From Streptomyces sp. Alt3 (GTDB taxonomy: Bacteria > Actinomycetota > Actinomycetes > Streptomycetales > Streptomycetaceae): a DNA stretch of 64,000 nucleotides. Positions 50,148-58,521 of the stretch are shown one piece after another (positions within the stretch are counted from its first letter, which is position 1; every line of letters starts with the position of its first letter). A program made the position numbers and the translations under genes. Where the stretch lies: assembly GCF_030719215.1 (NCBI RefSeq), contig NZ_CP120983.1, forward strand, positions 4,650,001 to 4,714,000, in the 5' to 3' direction. The notes below the pieces were generated by a model. The model did not search any database and was not told the origin of the DNA. It was given only the letters and a program-made list of their open reading frames with translations.

Positions 50148-51308
50148 GTGACCGAGCCACCAGAACCGCCCGCCGCAGCCGAGCAGTCCGAGCCCGGTGC
50201 CCGCACCGGCACGTCCGGAGGCCCGGACGGACGGCCTTCCGGGGAGGGGCCCTCCGTGGTCGCGAGGGCCGCCCGGCGCCTGCCCCGGTCCGTCTCGGGC
50301 CGTGCGGCCCTGGCCGGTGCCGTCGTGTCCGGCCTGCTGATCCTCGCCATCGTGTTCGGCAGCCGCCTGCTGCACGACTTCGACTCGGCGCTGCTCCCGT
50401 ACGCCGTCGCCACCGTGTTCCTCGCCTTCGGCGTGGCCTACCGCTACACGGTCTGGGTCTCCGCGCCCGGCGCCCGACGGCTCTTCAAGAACGGCTGGCG
50501 CAGCCTGTTCTCGGCCGAGAACTTCCGCAGGACGCCCACCGCGCTGCCGAAGATGATCGCCACCTATCTGGGCTTCCAGAAGTTCCTGGGGGCCCGCTCC
50601 CACGCGCGCTGGGCAGCCCACCAGCTGATCTTCTGGGGATGCATCCTGGCCGCGCTGATCACCTTCCCGCTGACCTGGGGCTGGTTCACCTTCACCTCCG
50701 GCAGCGGCTCGGGGCCCGGCTACGAAATGCGCATCTGGGGCATCAAGATCCTCGGCTTCGACTCGCTGAACTTCATCGGCTGGGTGATGTTCCACGGTCT
50801 GGACCTCGCCGCGGTCCTGGTCATCCCCGGCGCCTCGTACTTCCTCTGGCGCCGGATGAAGGACCGCGGGGCCATCACCGGACAGCGGTTCGCCTACGAC
50901 ATGGTGCCGCTGCTCGCCCTGATCATCATCTCGGTCACGGGCCTGCTGCTGACCTTCTCCTCGATCTTCCTGCACGGCGGGGGGTACGAGTTCCTGGCGA
51001 TCCTCCACATGGTCTCGGTGGTCTTCACCCTCATCTACATCCCGTTCGGGAAGTTCTTCCACATCGTGCAGCGCCCGGCTGCGGTCGGCATGCAGCTCTT
51101 CAAGTACACCGACCGCCAGGACGACGAGGTCTTCGCCTGCCGCCGCTGCGGTGAGGCCATCGACACCGGCCCGTACGTCGAGAACCTGCGCGGAACCATG
51201 CAGGACCTCGAACTCGGCTTCGACGCATGGGCCGAATACTGCCCGCGCTGCAAGCGCGTGCTGCGCGGCAACGCCTATCTCACCCAGGTCAAGAAGGGCT
51301 TCAAGTGA
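50148..51308 (+). CDS. b-type cytochrome-like membrane subunit with C-terminal CxxC pairs
   Basis: 386 aa. A disordered 50-residue N-terminus precedes about five membrane helices with haem-type histidines (HARWAAHQLIFWG, MFHGLDLAAV, ILHMVSVVF, KFFHIVQRP), like NarI/HdrE-type subunits. The C-terminal soluble domain has CRRC and CPRC pairs 32 residues apart, a zinc-ribbon or Fe-S site. It should pass electrons between menaquinone and the cytoplasmic Mo subunit. GTG 50148 is chosen as the start of a sensible N-terminus; upstream frame is GC-rich noise. Its stop overlaps the next start (GTGA). Confidence 0.82.
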   Translation: MTEPPEPPAAAEQSEPGARTGTSGGPDGRPSGEGPSVVARAARRLPRSVSGRAALAGAVVSGLLILAIVFGSRLLHDFDSALLPYAVATVFLAFGVAYRYTVWVSAPGARRLFKNGWRSLFSAENFRRTPTALPKMIATYLGFQKFLGARSHARWAAHQLIFWGCILAALITFPLTWGWFTFTSGSGSGPGYEMRIWGIKILGFDSLNFIGWVMFHGLDLAAVLVIPGASYFLWRRMKDRGAITGQRFAYDMVPLLALIIISVTGLLLTFSSIFLHGGGYEFLAILHMVSVVFTLIYIPFGKFFHIVQRPAAVGMQLFKYTDRQDDEVFACRRCGEAIDTGPYVENLRGTMQDLELGFDAWAEYCPRCKRVLRGNAYLTQVKKGFK

Positions 51309-53629
51309 CCGCGGACCCACGCGCAGCCGACGGCCGTACGGTTGTCCCCCTCGATCCCTCGCTCGCGCCGCCGGGCACCCGCGGCTTCCGTGACGCGGGC
51401 GGCATCCCGGCCGACCGGTGGCACGCCGACCAGAACGGCGAGACGCTCGTCCCCACGCACTGCTGTTTCTGCGGCGTCCAGTGCGGGATGTACCTCCGCG
51501 TGGACCACGGCGGCAAGGTCTTCGGCGTGGAGCCCCGCAACCACGACATCAACCGCATGCGGCTCTGCCCCAAGGGCATCAACGCCTACCAGCAGGTCAA
51601 CCACCCGGACCGGCTCACCGCGCCCCTCATGCGGCGTTCCCGGGACGAGGAACTGCGGGAGGTCTCGTGGGACGAGGCGCTCGACTTCACCGTCTCGGAG
51701 ATCAAGCGCATCCAGCAGACACACGGGCGGGACGCCTTCGGTGTGCTCGGCGGGGCGAGCCTGTTCTCGGAGAAGACCTATCTGGTCGGGAAGTTCGCCC
51801 GGGTCGCGCTGAAGACCCGGCACGTCGACTACAACGGCCGGCTCTGCATGGTGAGCGCCGCCGGTGCCAACAAGCTCGCCTTCAACATCGACCGGGCCGG
51901 CAACCCCTTCTCCGACATCCTGCTCACCGACTGCCTGCTCCTTGCCGGAGCCAACGTCGGCGAGTGCTTCCCGGTGCTGACCCAGTACGTCTGGGGAGCC
52001 CGGGACCGCGGTGCCACGCTGATCGTGATCGACCCGCGCGAGACGGCCGTCGCGCGTACCGCCGACATCCATGTGGCGCTCAGGTCGGGCACCGACTCCG
52101 CCTTCTTCAACTCCGTGCTGAACGTGGTCATCGAGGAGGGCCTCACCGACGAGGCATACCTCGCGGCCCACGCCACCGGCTGGGAGGAGGTCAAGGCCAA
52201 CGTCGCCCAGTACCCCCCGGCCCGGGCCGCCGAGATCTGCGGGGTCCCCGCGGAGCAGATCGTCCAGGTCGCCCGCGCCTTCGCCCGGGCGCCCAAGGCC
52301 ATGGCCTTCCATGCCCGGGGCATCGAACACCACACGCAGGGCGTGGAGAACTGCCTCAGCGTGATCAACCTCTGTACCGCCACCGGCCACATCGGCAAGC
52401 CGGGCGCCGGCTACGGCACCCTCACGGGGCAGGGCAACGGCCAGGGAGGCCGTGAGCACGGCCAGAAGGCCGATCTCCTCCCCGGCGGGCGCTCCATCCT
52501 CAACGAGGAGCACAGGCGGCAGATCTGTGAGGTCTGGGGCATCGAGGAGTCGGAACTCCCGGCCGCGGGGACCTCGATGATGGAGATGGTCTGGCAGATG
52601 CAGCGCCGGGAGATCCGTGGGCTGATCGGCATCTGCAACAACCCCTTCGTCTCGCTCCCCAACTACGCGGTGGTCAAGGAGGGGTACGACACCACCGAGT
52701 TCCACGCCCAGTTCGACTTCTTCCTCTCCGAGACCGCCGCGAACGCGCACGTCGTCTTCCCCGTCACCATCTGGGCCGAGGACGAAGGAGTGATGGCCAA
52801 CGCCGAGGCCCGGGTCGTCAAGCACAACAAGGCACAGGAACCGCCGGCCGGTGTGCGGACCGACACCTGGGCGATGTGTGAGATCGCCCGCCGCCTCGGG
52901 GCCGGGGACAAATTCGCGTTCGGCGGCTCCCGTGATGTCTTCGACGAGCTCCGCCGGGCCTCCGCAGGCACCGTCATCGACTACTCCGGCATCACCTACG
53001 AGCGGCTGGAGGAGACCGGCGGGATCTCCTGGCCCTGCCCGTCCACCGACCACCCGGGCACTCCCCGGCTGTTCGAGGACGGCACGACCTACCACACGGA
53101 CGGCAAGATCCACATGCAGGTCGTCGAGTGGCACCCCCCGGCCGACCCGTACGACGACGAGCACCCCATGACGCTGACCACCGGGCGCACCGTCGCACAC
53201 TTCCTCTCCGGCAACCAGACCCGCAGGCTGGGCGCTCTCGTCGAGCAGACCCCCCGCCCCTGGGCCGAGGTCCATCCCTCGCACGGATTCCGCAACGGCG
53301 AACCCGTACGCGTCGTCACCCGGCGCGGCAGCGAGGTCTTCCCCGCCCTGGTGACCGAGGCGATCCGGCCCGACACGGTGTTCATCCCCTACCACTGGCC
53401 CGTTCCCACAGCGGCCAACGCCCTCACCATCGACGCCCTCGACCCGCGCTCCAAGATTCCCGAGTACAAGGTCTGCGCCTGCCGCATCGAGCACGCCGCG
53501 ACGATCGACGAGGTGCCCGCGCCGCCGGTCGCACCCGGCCACGTCGCCTACCCCGAGACCCAGGTCTCCCGCACCGACCCGTTGCCGCCGACGGCCCCAC
53601 AGGGCCGCGGCACCTCGGAAAGGAGCTGA
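51305..53629 (+). CDS. molybdopterin oxidoreductase, nitrate-reductase-like catalytic subunit
   Basis: 774-aa Mo-bisMGD enzyme. C53-x2-C56-x3-C60-x27-C88 binds a 4Fe-4S cluster. C181 in NGRLCMVSAAG stands where NapA/NasA-type enzymes have the Cys ligand to Mo. HVVFPVTIWAEDEGVMANAEARV and the C-terminal LTTGRTVAHFLSGNQTRR domain complete the fold. No Tat or Sec signal, so it is cytoplasmic. Nitrate is the family's usual substrate, but formate-dehydrogenase-like or other oxyanion activity cannot be excluded. It is second in a five-gene operon with electron-transfer subunits. Confidence 0.9.
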   Translation: MTADPRAADGRTVVPLDPSLAPPGTRGFRDAGGIPADRWHADQNGETLVPTHCCFCGVQCGMYLRVDHGGKVFGVEPRNHDINRMRLCPKGINAYQQVNHPDRLTAPLMRRSRDEELREVSWDEALDFTVSEIKRIQQTHGRDAFGVLGGASLFSEKTYLVGKFARVALKTRHVDYNGRLCMVSAAGANKLAFNIDRAGNPFSDILLTDCLLLAGANVGECFPVLTQYVWGARDRGATLIVIDPRETAVARTADIHVALRSGTDSAFFNSVLNVVIEEGLTDEAYLAAHATGWEEVKANVAQYPPARAAEICGVPAEQIVQVARAFARAPKAMAFHARGIEHHTQGVENCLSVINLCTATGHIGKPGAGYGTLTGQGNGQGGREHGQKADLLPGGRSILNEEHRRQICEVWGIEESELPAAGTSMMEMVWQMQRREIRGLIGICNNPFVSLPNYAVVKEGYDTTEFHAQFDFFLSETAANAHVVFPVTIWAEDEGVMANAEARVVKHNKAQEPPAGVRTDTWAMCEIARRLGAGDKFAFGGSRDVFDELRRASAGTVIDYSGITYERLEETGGISWPCPSTDHPGTPRLFEDGTTYHTDGKIHMQVVEWHPPADPYDDEHPMTLTTGRTVAHFLSGNQTRRLGALVEQTPRPWAEVHPSHGFRNGEPVRVVTRRGSEVFPALVTEAIRPDTVFIPYHWPVPTAANALTIDALDPRSKIPEYKVCACRIEHAATIDEVPAPPVAPGHVAYPETQVSRTDPLPPTAPQGRGTSERS

Positions 53630-53636
53630 TGCCCGG

Positions 53637-54239
53637 ATGATGGGCAGAACGATCTTCATCGACCCGGGGCGCTGCATCGGCTGCCAGGCCTGTGTCTCCG
53701 CCTGCCGGGAATGCGACTCGCACCGCGGCAAATCGATGATCCACCTCGACTACACCGACGAGGGGTCGTCCGTCGCCTCCCTTCCTACGGTCTGCATGCA
53801 CTGCGAGGATCCCGTGGCGCCCTGCGCGGAGGTCTGTCCGGCCGACGCGATCCTCGTCACCGCCGACGGCGTCGTGCAGCAGGCCGACACCACCCGCTGC
53901 ATCGGCTGCGCGAACTGTGTGAACGCGTGCCCCTTCGGTGTTCCGAAGATCGACCTCCAGGCGAAGCTGCAGATGAAGTGCAACCTCTGCTACGACCGCA
54001 CCGCCTACGGCCTCGCCCCCATGTGCGCCACCGTCTGTCCTACCGGCGCGCTCTTCTACGGCACCCTCGAGGAGCTCCAGGCGGAACGCCCCGGTGTGCA
54101 GGTCGCCGACACCTTCGTCTTCGGCGAGAGCGAGGTCCGCACCGGTGTGGCCATGGTCGTCCCCGCGGAACGGGTCCAGTGGCCGGTGCCGGGCGGACTT
54201 CCCGTCGTCGAGATCAACGGGAAGGACGTCCGCCGATGA
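53637..54239 (+). CDS. 4Fe-4S polyferredoxin electron-transfer subunit
   Basis: 200 aa with four cysteine clusters: CIGCQACVSAC, CMHCEDPVAPCAEVCP, CIGCANCVNACP and CNLCYDR...CATVCP. This is the NrfC/DmsB/PsrB type that wires a Mo subunit to a membrane quinone subunit. There is no signal peptide, consistent with a cytoplasmic complex. AGGAG at 53621-53625 serves it; an ATG at 53629 stops after three codons, so 53637 (or 53640) is the start. Its stop overlaps the Rieske gene (ATGA). Confidence 0.93.
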   Translation: MMGRTIFIDPGRCIGCQACVSACRECDSHRGKSMIHLDYTDEGSSVASLPTVCMHCEDPVAPCAEVCPADAILVTADGVVQQADTTRCIGCANCVNACPFGVPKIDLQAKLQMKCNLCYDRTAYGLAPMCATVCPTGALFYGTLEELQAERPGVQVADTFVFGESEVRTGVAMVVPAERVQWPVPGGLPVVEINGKDVRR

Positions 54240-54946
54240 GCGTCACCGAACAGCAGCAGCCGGGTCCCGACAACGGTTCCGGGAACGACCCCCGTGAGGC
54301 CCTGCACGACAGGATCGGCGCCGACTCGCTGACCACCCGGCGCGACTACCTCCGCATCGTCGCCACCGTCTCCGGCGGTCTCGCCGTGGGCGGTCTGGCC
54401 GTGGCGGGTGGCATCCTCCACCGGCACGGCGAGACGGAGGACGGGAAGGCTCCGGCCCCGAAGCGGATCGCCGCGCAGCTGCTGCCGGGGGAGTCCCTGG
54501 CCTTCCGCTATCCCGGGGACGAGGACCGGGCGGTCGCCGTGCGGATGGACGACGGCACACTCGTCGGCTACTCCGCGGTCTGCACCCACCTTGCCTGCGC
54601 CGTGCTCTGGCGCAAGGACCGCGGTACGGAGGGGGAGCTCTACTGCCCCTGTCACGAGGGAGTCTTCGACGCACGCACCGGTGAGGTCACGGCGGGCCCG
54701 CCGCCCCGCGGACTGCCCAAGGTGGTGATGACAGAGCTCGAGGACGGCAGTATCTGGGCCGTCGGCACCACCCGCTCGGGGGAGAGCGTCGAGGAGGGAC
54801 TGTGCCGCCAGCTCGGCCAGGACCGACCCGATCTCGCCGCCCGGATCGGCTGCCCCGGTACCGGAGGCGGCGCCGAGGCACCGCCCGCGCCGGTTGCCTC
54901 CGCGCCGGCTGCCTCCGACGGCACGTCCACGGGGAGGCGGTCATGA
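54236..54946 (+). CDS. Rieske 2Fe-2S protein with twin-arginine anchor
   Basis: 236 aa. A cytoplasmic N-terminus (1-33), a twin-arginine segment TTRRDYLRIV (33-42) and one membrane helix (43-62) lead to the Rieske domain. C116-T-H118 and C137-P-C-H140 bind the 2Fe-2S centre, and C121 with C139 gives the disulfide of high-potential Rieske proteins. The C-terminal 35 residues are low complexity. The Tat motif predicts an outward-facing domain, as in QcrA. It is translationally coupled on both sides. Confidence 0.92.
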   Translation: MSVTEQQQPGPDNGSGNDPREALHDRIGADSLTTRRDYLRIVATVSGGLAVGGLAVAGGILHRHGETEDGKAPAPKRIAAQLLPGESLAFRYPGDEDRAVAVRMDDGTLVGYSAVCTHLACAVLWRKDRGTEGELYCPCHEGVFDARTGEVTAGPPPRGLPKVVMTELEDGSIWAVGTTRSGESVEEGLCRQLGQDRPDLAARIGCPGTGGGAEAPPAPVASAPAASDGTSTGRRS

Positions 54947-55347
54947 CCGAGCCCCTGGACCCGGTCGAGCCGCCGCGGCCCCCCGACACCGCCGGGACCG
55001 CCTATCCCGACTACCACCCGGGAAGCGCGCGCCCCGAACTGAACCGGCCCCTGCACGAGCGCTACCCCCAGATCCGGCCCACCAGCGGGTACGCCGATCC
55101 ACGGGTACGCCACACCGGCCCGGGCCCGGGGGCGGGCTCGGAGCAGGAACCCGAGCGCTCCGCGAAGCTGACGGCCCGGCTGGTGCTGGCCCTGAGCGTC
55201 GTCGTCGGCCAGCTGTGGGCGCTCACGGAGGTCGTGAACGTGTGGATGGAGGGCGACACGGGCACCGCCTGGTGGGGGGCCGGGTTCCTGTGCCTGTCGT
55301 TCCTGGTCGTGCTGGGGCTCTGGCTGCTCGATCCGAAGGACCGCTGA
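54943..55347 (+). CDS. small two-helix membrane subunit (DUF6755-like)
   Basis: 134 aa: a 70-residue Pro-rich cytoplasmic N-terminus, then two membrane helices (about 75-97 and 109-128) joined by the short loop MEGDTGTAWW. ATG 54943 overlaps the Rieske stop and has GGGGAGGCGG upstream. As the last gene of the Mo/Rieske operon it is probably a structural subunit of the complex. I recall small membrane proteins of this kind (DUF6755) beside such genes, not confirmed. Confidence 0.8.
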   Translation: MTEPLDPVEPPRPPDTAGTAYPDYHPGSARPELNRPLHERYPQIRPTSGYADPRVRHTGPGPGAGSEQEPERSAKLTARLVLALSVVVGQLWALTEVVNVWMEGDTGTAWWGAGFLCLSFLVVLGLWLLDPKDR

Positions 55348-55368
55348 GCCCGGCCGTACCCTGGAGAC

Positions 55369-55596
55369 ATGAGTACCGCCCCCGCCCCCGGACCGCGAGA
55401 ACCGAAGCCGTCGCAGCCGCGGCAGCGGCCGACCCAGGAGCCCGGACCCAAGCCCCCGGCTCTGATCTTCGACGATCCGCTGGACAGGCAGTCCTCGGAC
55501 GACACGGACCAGGGGTGGGGTGAGCGGGCTCCCGCCGGTGGCGGTGCCGCCGACCTCGCGCGCTTCCTCGACGAGAAGCCGCCTCACCACATCTGA
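55369..55596 (+). CDS. small hypothetical protein
   Basis: 75 aa: Pro-rich start, then PALIFDDPLDRQ and an acidic/Gly-rich middle, ending in ADLARFLDEKPPHHI. No domain is recognised. It starts 21 bp after the operon's last gene and may be transcribed with it, although GGAGAC upstream of ATG 55369 is only fair. The ordered C-terminal motif suggests a real conserved short gene. Confidence 0.6.
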   Translation: MSTAPAPGPREPKPSQPRQRPTQEPGPKPPALIFDDPLDRQSSDDTDQGWGERAPAGGGAADLARFLDEKPPHHI

Positions 55597-55705
55597 CAGC
55601 CGCCGGTGGCGATCCGGGCCCACCGGCCCCGGCCCCGTCACGCCTGGCCACGGTCCTGCCGGGCCGGCCCCTGTTCCGCTATGCCCGGCCCCGGTTCCGC
55701 TGCGC

Positions 55706-56167
55706 CTACGCCTGGCCACGCTGGGCGACCAGCACGTCCCGGATCTCCTTCAGCACCTCCAGTTCGCTCACCTCCAACGTCTCCTGCACCCCCTCCTTCG
55801 CCGCCTGGGCCGCCGCACGCCTGGCGAGGTACTTCGCCATGGGCAGCACCATCAGGAAGTAGACGACGGCGCCGGTGATCAGGAAGCTGAGGGTGGCGCT
55901 GAGCACCGAGCCCCACAGGATCTCGATGCCGTCCGTCCTGCCGGTCTCCGGGTCCTCGACGCAGGGACCGCGGAGACAGGACGTGTACTTCTCCAGGTCC
56001 TGGGTGCCGAAGGCGCCGACCACCGGATTGATGAGTCCCTTCACGACCGCGTTCACCACGTTCGTGAAAGCGGCGCCGATCACGACGGCGACCGCAAGGT
56101 CGATCACATTGCCCCGCGTCAGGAAGGCTTTGAAACCCTCCAGCAGGCCGACCTTCTTCTCGCTCAC
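55706..56167 (-). CDS. mscL: large-conductance mechanosensitive channel MscL
   Basis: 153-aa pentameric channel subunit: GFKAFLTRGNVIDLAVAVVIGAAFTNVVNAVVKGLINPVVG (N-terminal helix plus pore helix TM1), an extended extracellular loop with two cysteines (SCLRGPCVED), TM2 (LSFLITGAVVYFLMVLPM) and a cytoplasmic coiled C-terminus. It opens under osmotic down-shock. The Cys pair in the loop is unlike E. coli MscL and may form a disulfide. GTG 56167 gives the usual start; ATG 56257 would add 30 unlikely residues. Confidence 0.95.
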   Translation of the reverse strand: MSEKKVGLLEGFKAFLTRGNVIDLAVAVVIGAAFTNVVNAVVKGLINPVVGAFGTQDLEKYTSCLRGPCVEDPETGRTDGIEILWGSVLSATLSFLITGAVVYFLMVLPMAKYLARRAAAQAAKEGVQETLEVSELEVLKEIRDVLVAQRGQA

Positions 56168-56286
56168 AGGTGGGCCTTCCTCTGTACGTGCCTTGGGGGG
56201 AGTGAACTGCCCCGCCACATAAGGCGGCAGAGGACCGCAGTGTCCAATCGGGTACATCCGACGAGTGAGTTGACGCGATACCTGTT

Positions 56287-56847
56287 CTATTCGGCATAGG
56301 ACACCGCCACCGCGAGCCGCCCCGACGCACCGGCACCCGCCAGGGCCGCCGCGGTCTCCCGCTCGACGGACAGGACCACCAGAGCTCCGCTCCCGGCGCC
56401 CGCCAGGCTGCCTGCCTCCGGGAACAGGGTCTTTCCGACGCCCGCACCGCGTGGGACCTCCGCAACCCGGACGTCGCGTGCCACCACCCTGGCTTCCGCG
56501 TCGCCTTCGACCGCGGCGATCACATCGACGCGGTCACCGGGCCGCAGCAGCCCGACCGTCGCGGCGTCGGCGATCCGCACCGGGGCGGACACCAGCCGGA
56601 CCGCCCGCCGCTCGGGCCCCGGTGGCGCGCCCCCGGCGGCGGCGAGCGCCCCCTTCTCGCCGCCCGATCCCGAGAGCGCGAGCACGGCGGAGGCCAGCGC
56701 GAACCCGGCTGCCAGCGCCCGCCGTTGTCCGCGCAACGCCCGCCGGAGCCGTCGGCCACCACCGCCCCGCACCCGCAGGGGTCCGAAGGACGGTACGCCG
56801 CACGGGGCGGGGGACGCGGGACGCGTATCGGGCATCGAAGGGGACAT
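56287..56847 (-). CDS. SAF-domain protein (RcpC/CpaB-like)
   Basis: 186 aa: a basic N-terminus (RRLRRALRGQRRALAAG), one membrane helix (about 52-68), then a SAF domain (VRLVSAPVRIADAATVGLLRPGDRVDVIAA) and the RcpC-type second half (GALVVLSVERETAAALAGAG). CpaB/RcpC proteins take part in Flp pilus assembly. In Streptomyces such genes often stand alone, as here, without tad genes, so the role is open. ATG 56847 has AGGTGG upstream. Confidence 0.82.
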   Translation of the reverse strand: MSPSMPDTRPASPAPCGVPSFGPLRVRGGGGRRLRRALRGQRRALAAGFALASAVLALSGSGGEKGALAAAGGAPPGPERRAVRLVSAPVRIADAATVGLLRPGDRVDVIAAVEGDAEARVVARDVRVAEVPRGAGVGKTLFPEAGSLAGAGSGALVVLSVERETAAALAGAGASGRLAVAVSYAE

Positions 56848-56945
56848 GGCCAGCACCACCTGCCGTGAGGGCGATCCCCAGGCATTTCCGCGCGGGGGAT
56901 CGCGCGGGAAGGCGCGAAAGCCGCGAGGAACCGACCGGGGAAAGC

Positions 56946-56987
56946 GTGAGGGGAGTCCGGCGGGCCGACCCGCCGGACTCCCCTCAC
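56946..56987 (-). terminator. terminator downstream of the phosphorylase gene
   Basis: A perfect 19-bp stem (56946-56964 with 56969-56987) with a 4-nt loop, followed on the minus strand by GCTTTCC. It is the longest perfect hairpin in the window. The rest of the 363-bp spacer (56848-57210) holds the two DnaA boxes and no gene. Confidence 0.75.
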
Positions 56988-57019
56988 GATCCACCCTGCT
57001 CGGAGATGCCGCTGATGCC

Positions 57020-57046
57020 TGTGGACAACTCACAGGATGTGGACAA
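57020..57046. promoter_or_regulatory. two DnaA boxes
   Basis: TGTGGACAA at 57020-57028 and again at 57038-57046: two perfect copies, in the same orientation, of the Streptomyces DnaA box (TTGTCCACA on the other strand), 18 bp apart. They lie between the phosphorylase stop and its terminator hairpin. Confidence 0.65.
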
Positions 57047-57210
57047 CCTGGCCACCCGTACGGGAGATGGCCCTCGGGTGTACCAACCGAGCCGAGCCGT
57101 CCCGACCGGCCCACCAGGCCCGCCCTCCGAGCCACCCTCCCAGCCGCCCGCCCACCCCGGTCTCACCGTCCCGGCCCGACCGGCCCAGCGGACTTCACCC
57201 TCCCCGCCGG

Positions 57211-58053
57211 CTACGGCAGGGCGATACCCGTGTCGAGCCCGTCCAGCGCGTGCGCGCAGACGCAGTCGCGGTCCTCGTTCGCGGGCAGAGCGGCCACCGC
57301 GTCGAAGAGCACCGACCGCAGTCGGTCGACGTTGGCCGCGAACACCTCCAGCACCTCCGAGTGGTTGACGCCCTCGCCGGCCTCCGCCCCGGCGTCGAGG
57401 TCCGTGACCAGCGTCAGCGTCGTGTAGCAGAGGTTCAGTTCGCGGGCGAGTACCGCCTCCGGGTGGCCCGTCATCCCGACGACCGACCAGCCCATCGCCG
57501 CGTGCCAGCGCGACTCGGCACGGGTCGAGAAGCGCGGGCCCTCGACCACGACCAGGGTTCCTCCGTCCACCGGTTCCCAGTCGCGTCCGCGCGCCGCCGC
57601 CAGGGCCGCCTTGCGTCCCCCGGGGCAGTACGGGTCGGCGAAGCCGAGGTGCACCACGTTCGGCCGGGTGCCGTCCGCCCAGGGCTCACCGTCGTAGAAC
57701 GTCTGGGTGCGGGCCTTGGTGCGGTCGACCATCTGGTCCGGCACCAGCAGGGTGCCCGGCCCGTACTCCGGACGCAGACCTCCGACCGCACAGGGGCCGA
57801 GCACCTGGCGTACGCCGACGGAGCGCAACGCCCAGAGGTTGGCGCGGTAGTTGATCCGGTGCGGAGGCAGGTGGTGGCCGCGGCCGTGGCGTGGGAGGAA
57901 GGCCACGCGGCGGCCCCCGAGTTCGCCCAGGAAGAGGGAGTCGCTCGGTTCCCCGTACGGGGTGTCGACCTTGACCTCGGTCACGTCGTCGAGGAAGGAG
58001 TAGAAACCCGATCCGCCGATGACGCCGATTTCCGCTGTGTCTGCGTTCACCAT
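57211..58053 (-). CDS. S-methyl-5'-thioadenosine phosphorylase family protein
   Basis: 280-aa purine nucleoside phosphorylase fold: IGVIGGSGFYSFLDDV at the start, AFLPRHGRGHHLPPHRINYRANLWAL (phosphate-binding His/Arg), GTLVVVEGPRFSTRAESRWH and VGMTGHPEAVLARELNLCYTTLTLVTD. It splits MTA (or a related nucleoside) with phosphate in methionine salvage. The NHSEVLEVFAANV tail is normal. Some actinobacterial members prefer other 6-oxopurines. ATG 58053 or GTG 58050 may start it. Confidence 0.92.
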   Translation of the reverse strand: MVNADTAEIGVIGGSGFYSFLDDVTEVKVDTPYGEPSDSLFLGELGGRRVAFLPRHGRGHHLPPHRINYRANLWALRSVGVRQVLGPCAVGGLRPEYGPGTLLVPDQMVDRTKARTQTFYDGEPWADGTRPNVVHLGFADPYCPGGRKAALAAARGRDWEPVDGGTLVVVEGPRFSTRAESRWHAAMGWSVVGMTGHPEAVLARELNLCYTTLTLVTDLDAGAEAGEGVNHSEVLEVFAANVDRLRSVLFDAVAALPANEDRDCVCAHALDGLDTGIALP

Positions 58054-58143
58054 GCGGGTCACACTAACCGGGCGCGCACGACCGGGACCCCGCCGAGTCG
58101 ATCAGCGGGGTCCGGGTGGAACGTGTGGTGTCCGAGGGCTGCC

Positions 58144-58485
58144 TCAGGCGGCCGAGGTGCCGCTCGACGACGACGTGGAAGCCGAGGAGGAGGCCGAGGA
58201 CGACGCGGAAGCGGCGGGCTTGGCGTCCGTCTTCGACGAGGCCGACCCGCTGGACGAGTCGGACGTCTTCGAGGACGACGACGTGCCCGGCGTGCTGCTC
58301 GACGACGAGCCGCGGCTGTCGTTCCGGTAGAAACCGGATCCCTTGAAGACGATGCCGACGGCCGAGAACACCTTCTTGAGGCGTCCCTCGCAGTTCGGGC
58401 ACACGGTCAGGGCATCATCGGTGAACTTCTGCACCGCTTCGAGGCCCTCGCCGCATTCGGTGCACTGGTACTGATAGGTCGGCAC
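58144..58485 (-). CDS. FmdB-family zinc-ribbon protein with Ser-rich tail
   Basis: 113 aa. The FmdB domain (residues 1-55) has YQYQCTECGEGLEAVQ and LTVCPNCEGRLKKVFS, two CxxC pairs for zinc, ending in GIVFKGSGFYRND. The rest is a Ser/Ala/Thr-rich disordered tail of about 55 residues. GTG 58485 is preceded by AGGAGGAG. The 66 bp before it hold a SigR-type promoter and a CIRCE operator overlapping the ribosome site. The precise role of FmdB proteins is unknown; the promoter suggests a stress function. Confidence 0.92.
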   Translation of the reverse strand: MPTYQYQCTECGEGLEAVQKFTDDALTVCPNCEGRLKKVFSAVGIVFKGSGFYRNDSRGSSSSSTPGTSSSSKTSDSSSGSASSKTDAKPAASASSSASSSASTSSSSGTSAA

Positions 58486-58494
58486 TTGCTCCTC

Positions 58495-58521
58495 CTGGCA
58501 CTCTCACTCAATGAGTGCTAA
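58495..58521. promoter_or_regulatory. CIRCE operator (HrcA site)
   Basis: CTGGCACTC (58495-58503), 9 bp, GAGTGCTAA (58513-58521): 16 of 18 arm bases match CIRCE (TTAGCACTC-N9-GAGTGCTAA), one arm perfectly. It overlaps the ribosome-binding site of the FmdB gene. Confidence 0.82.

Noticed and set aside
51275..53731. 818-codon minus-strand frame opposite the molybdopterin gene
   Set aside because: Mirror of a well-supported Mo enzyme with all cofactor residues; the antisense frame shows no motif.
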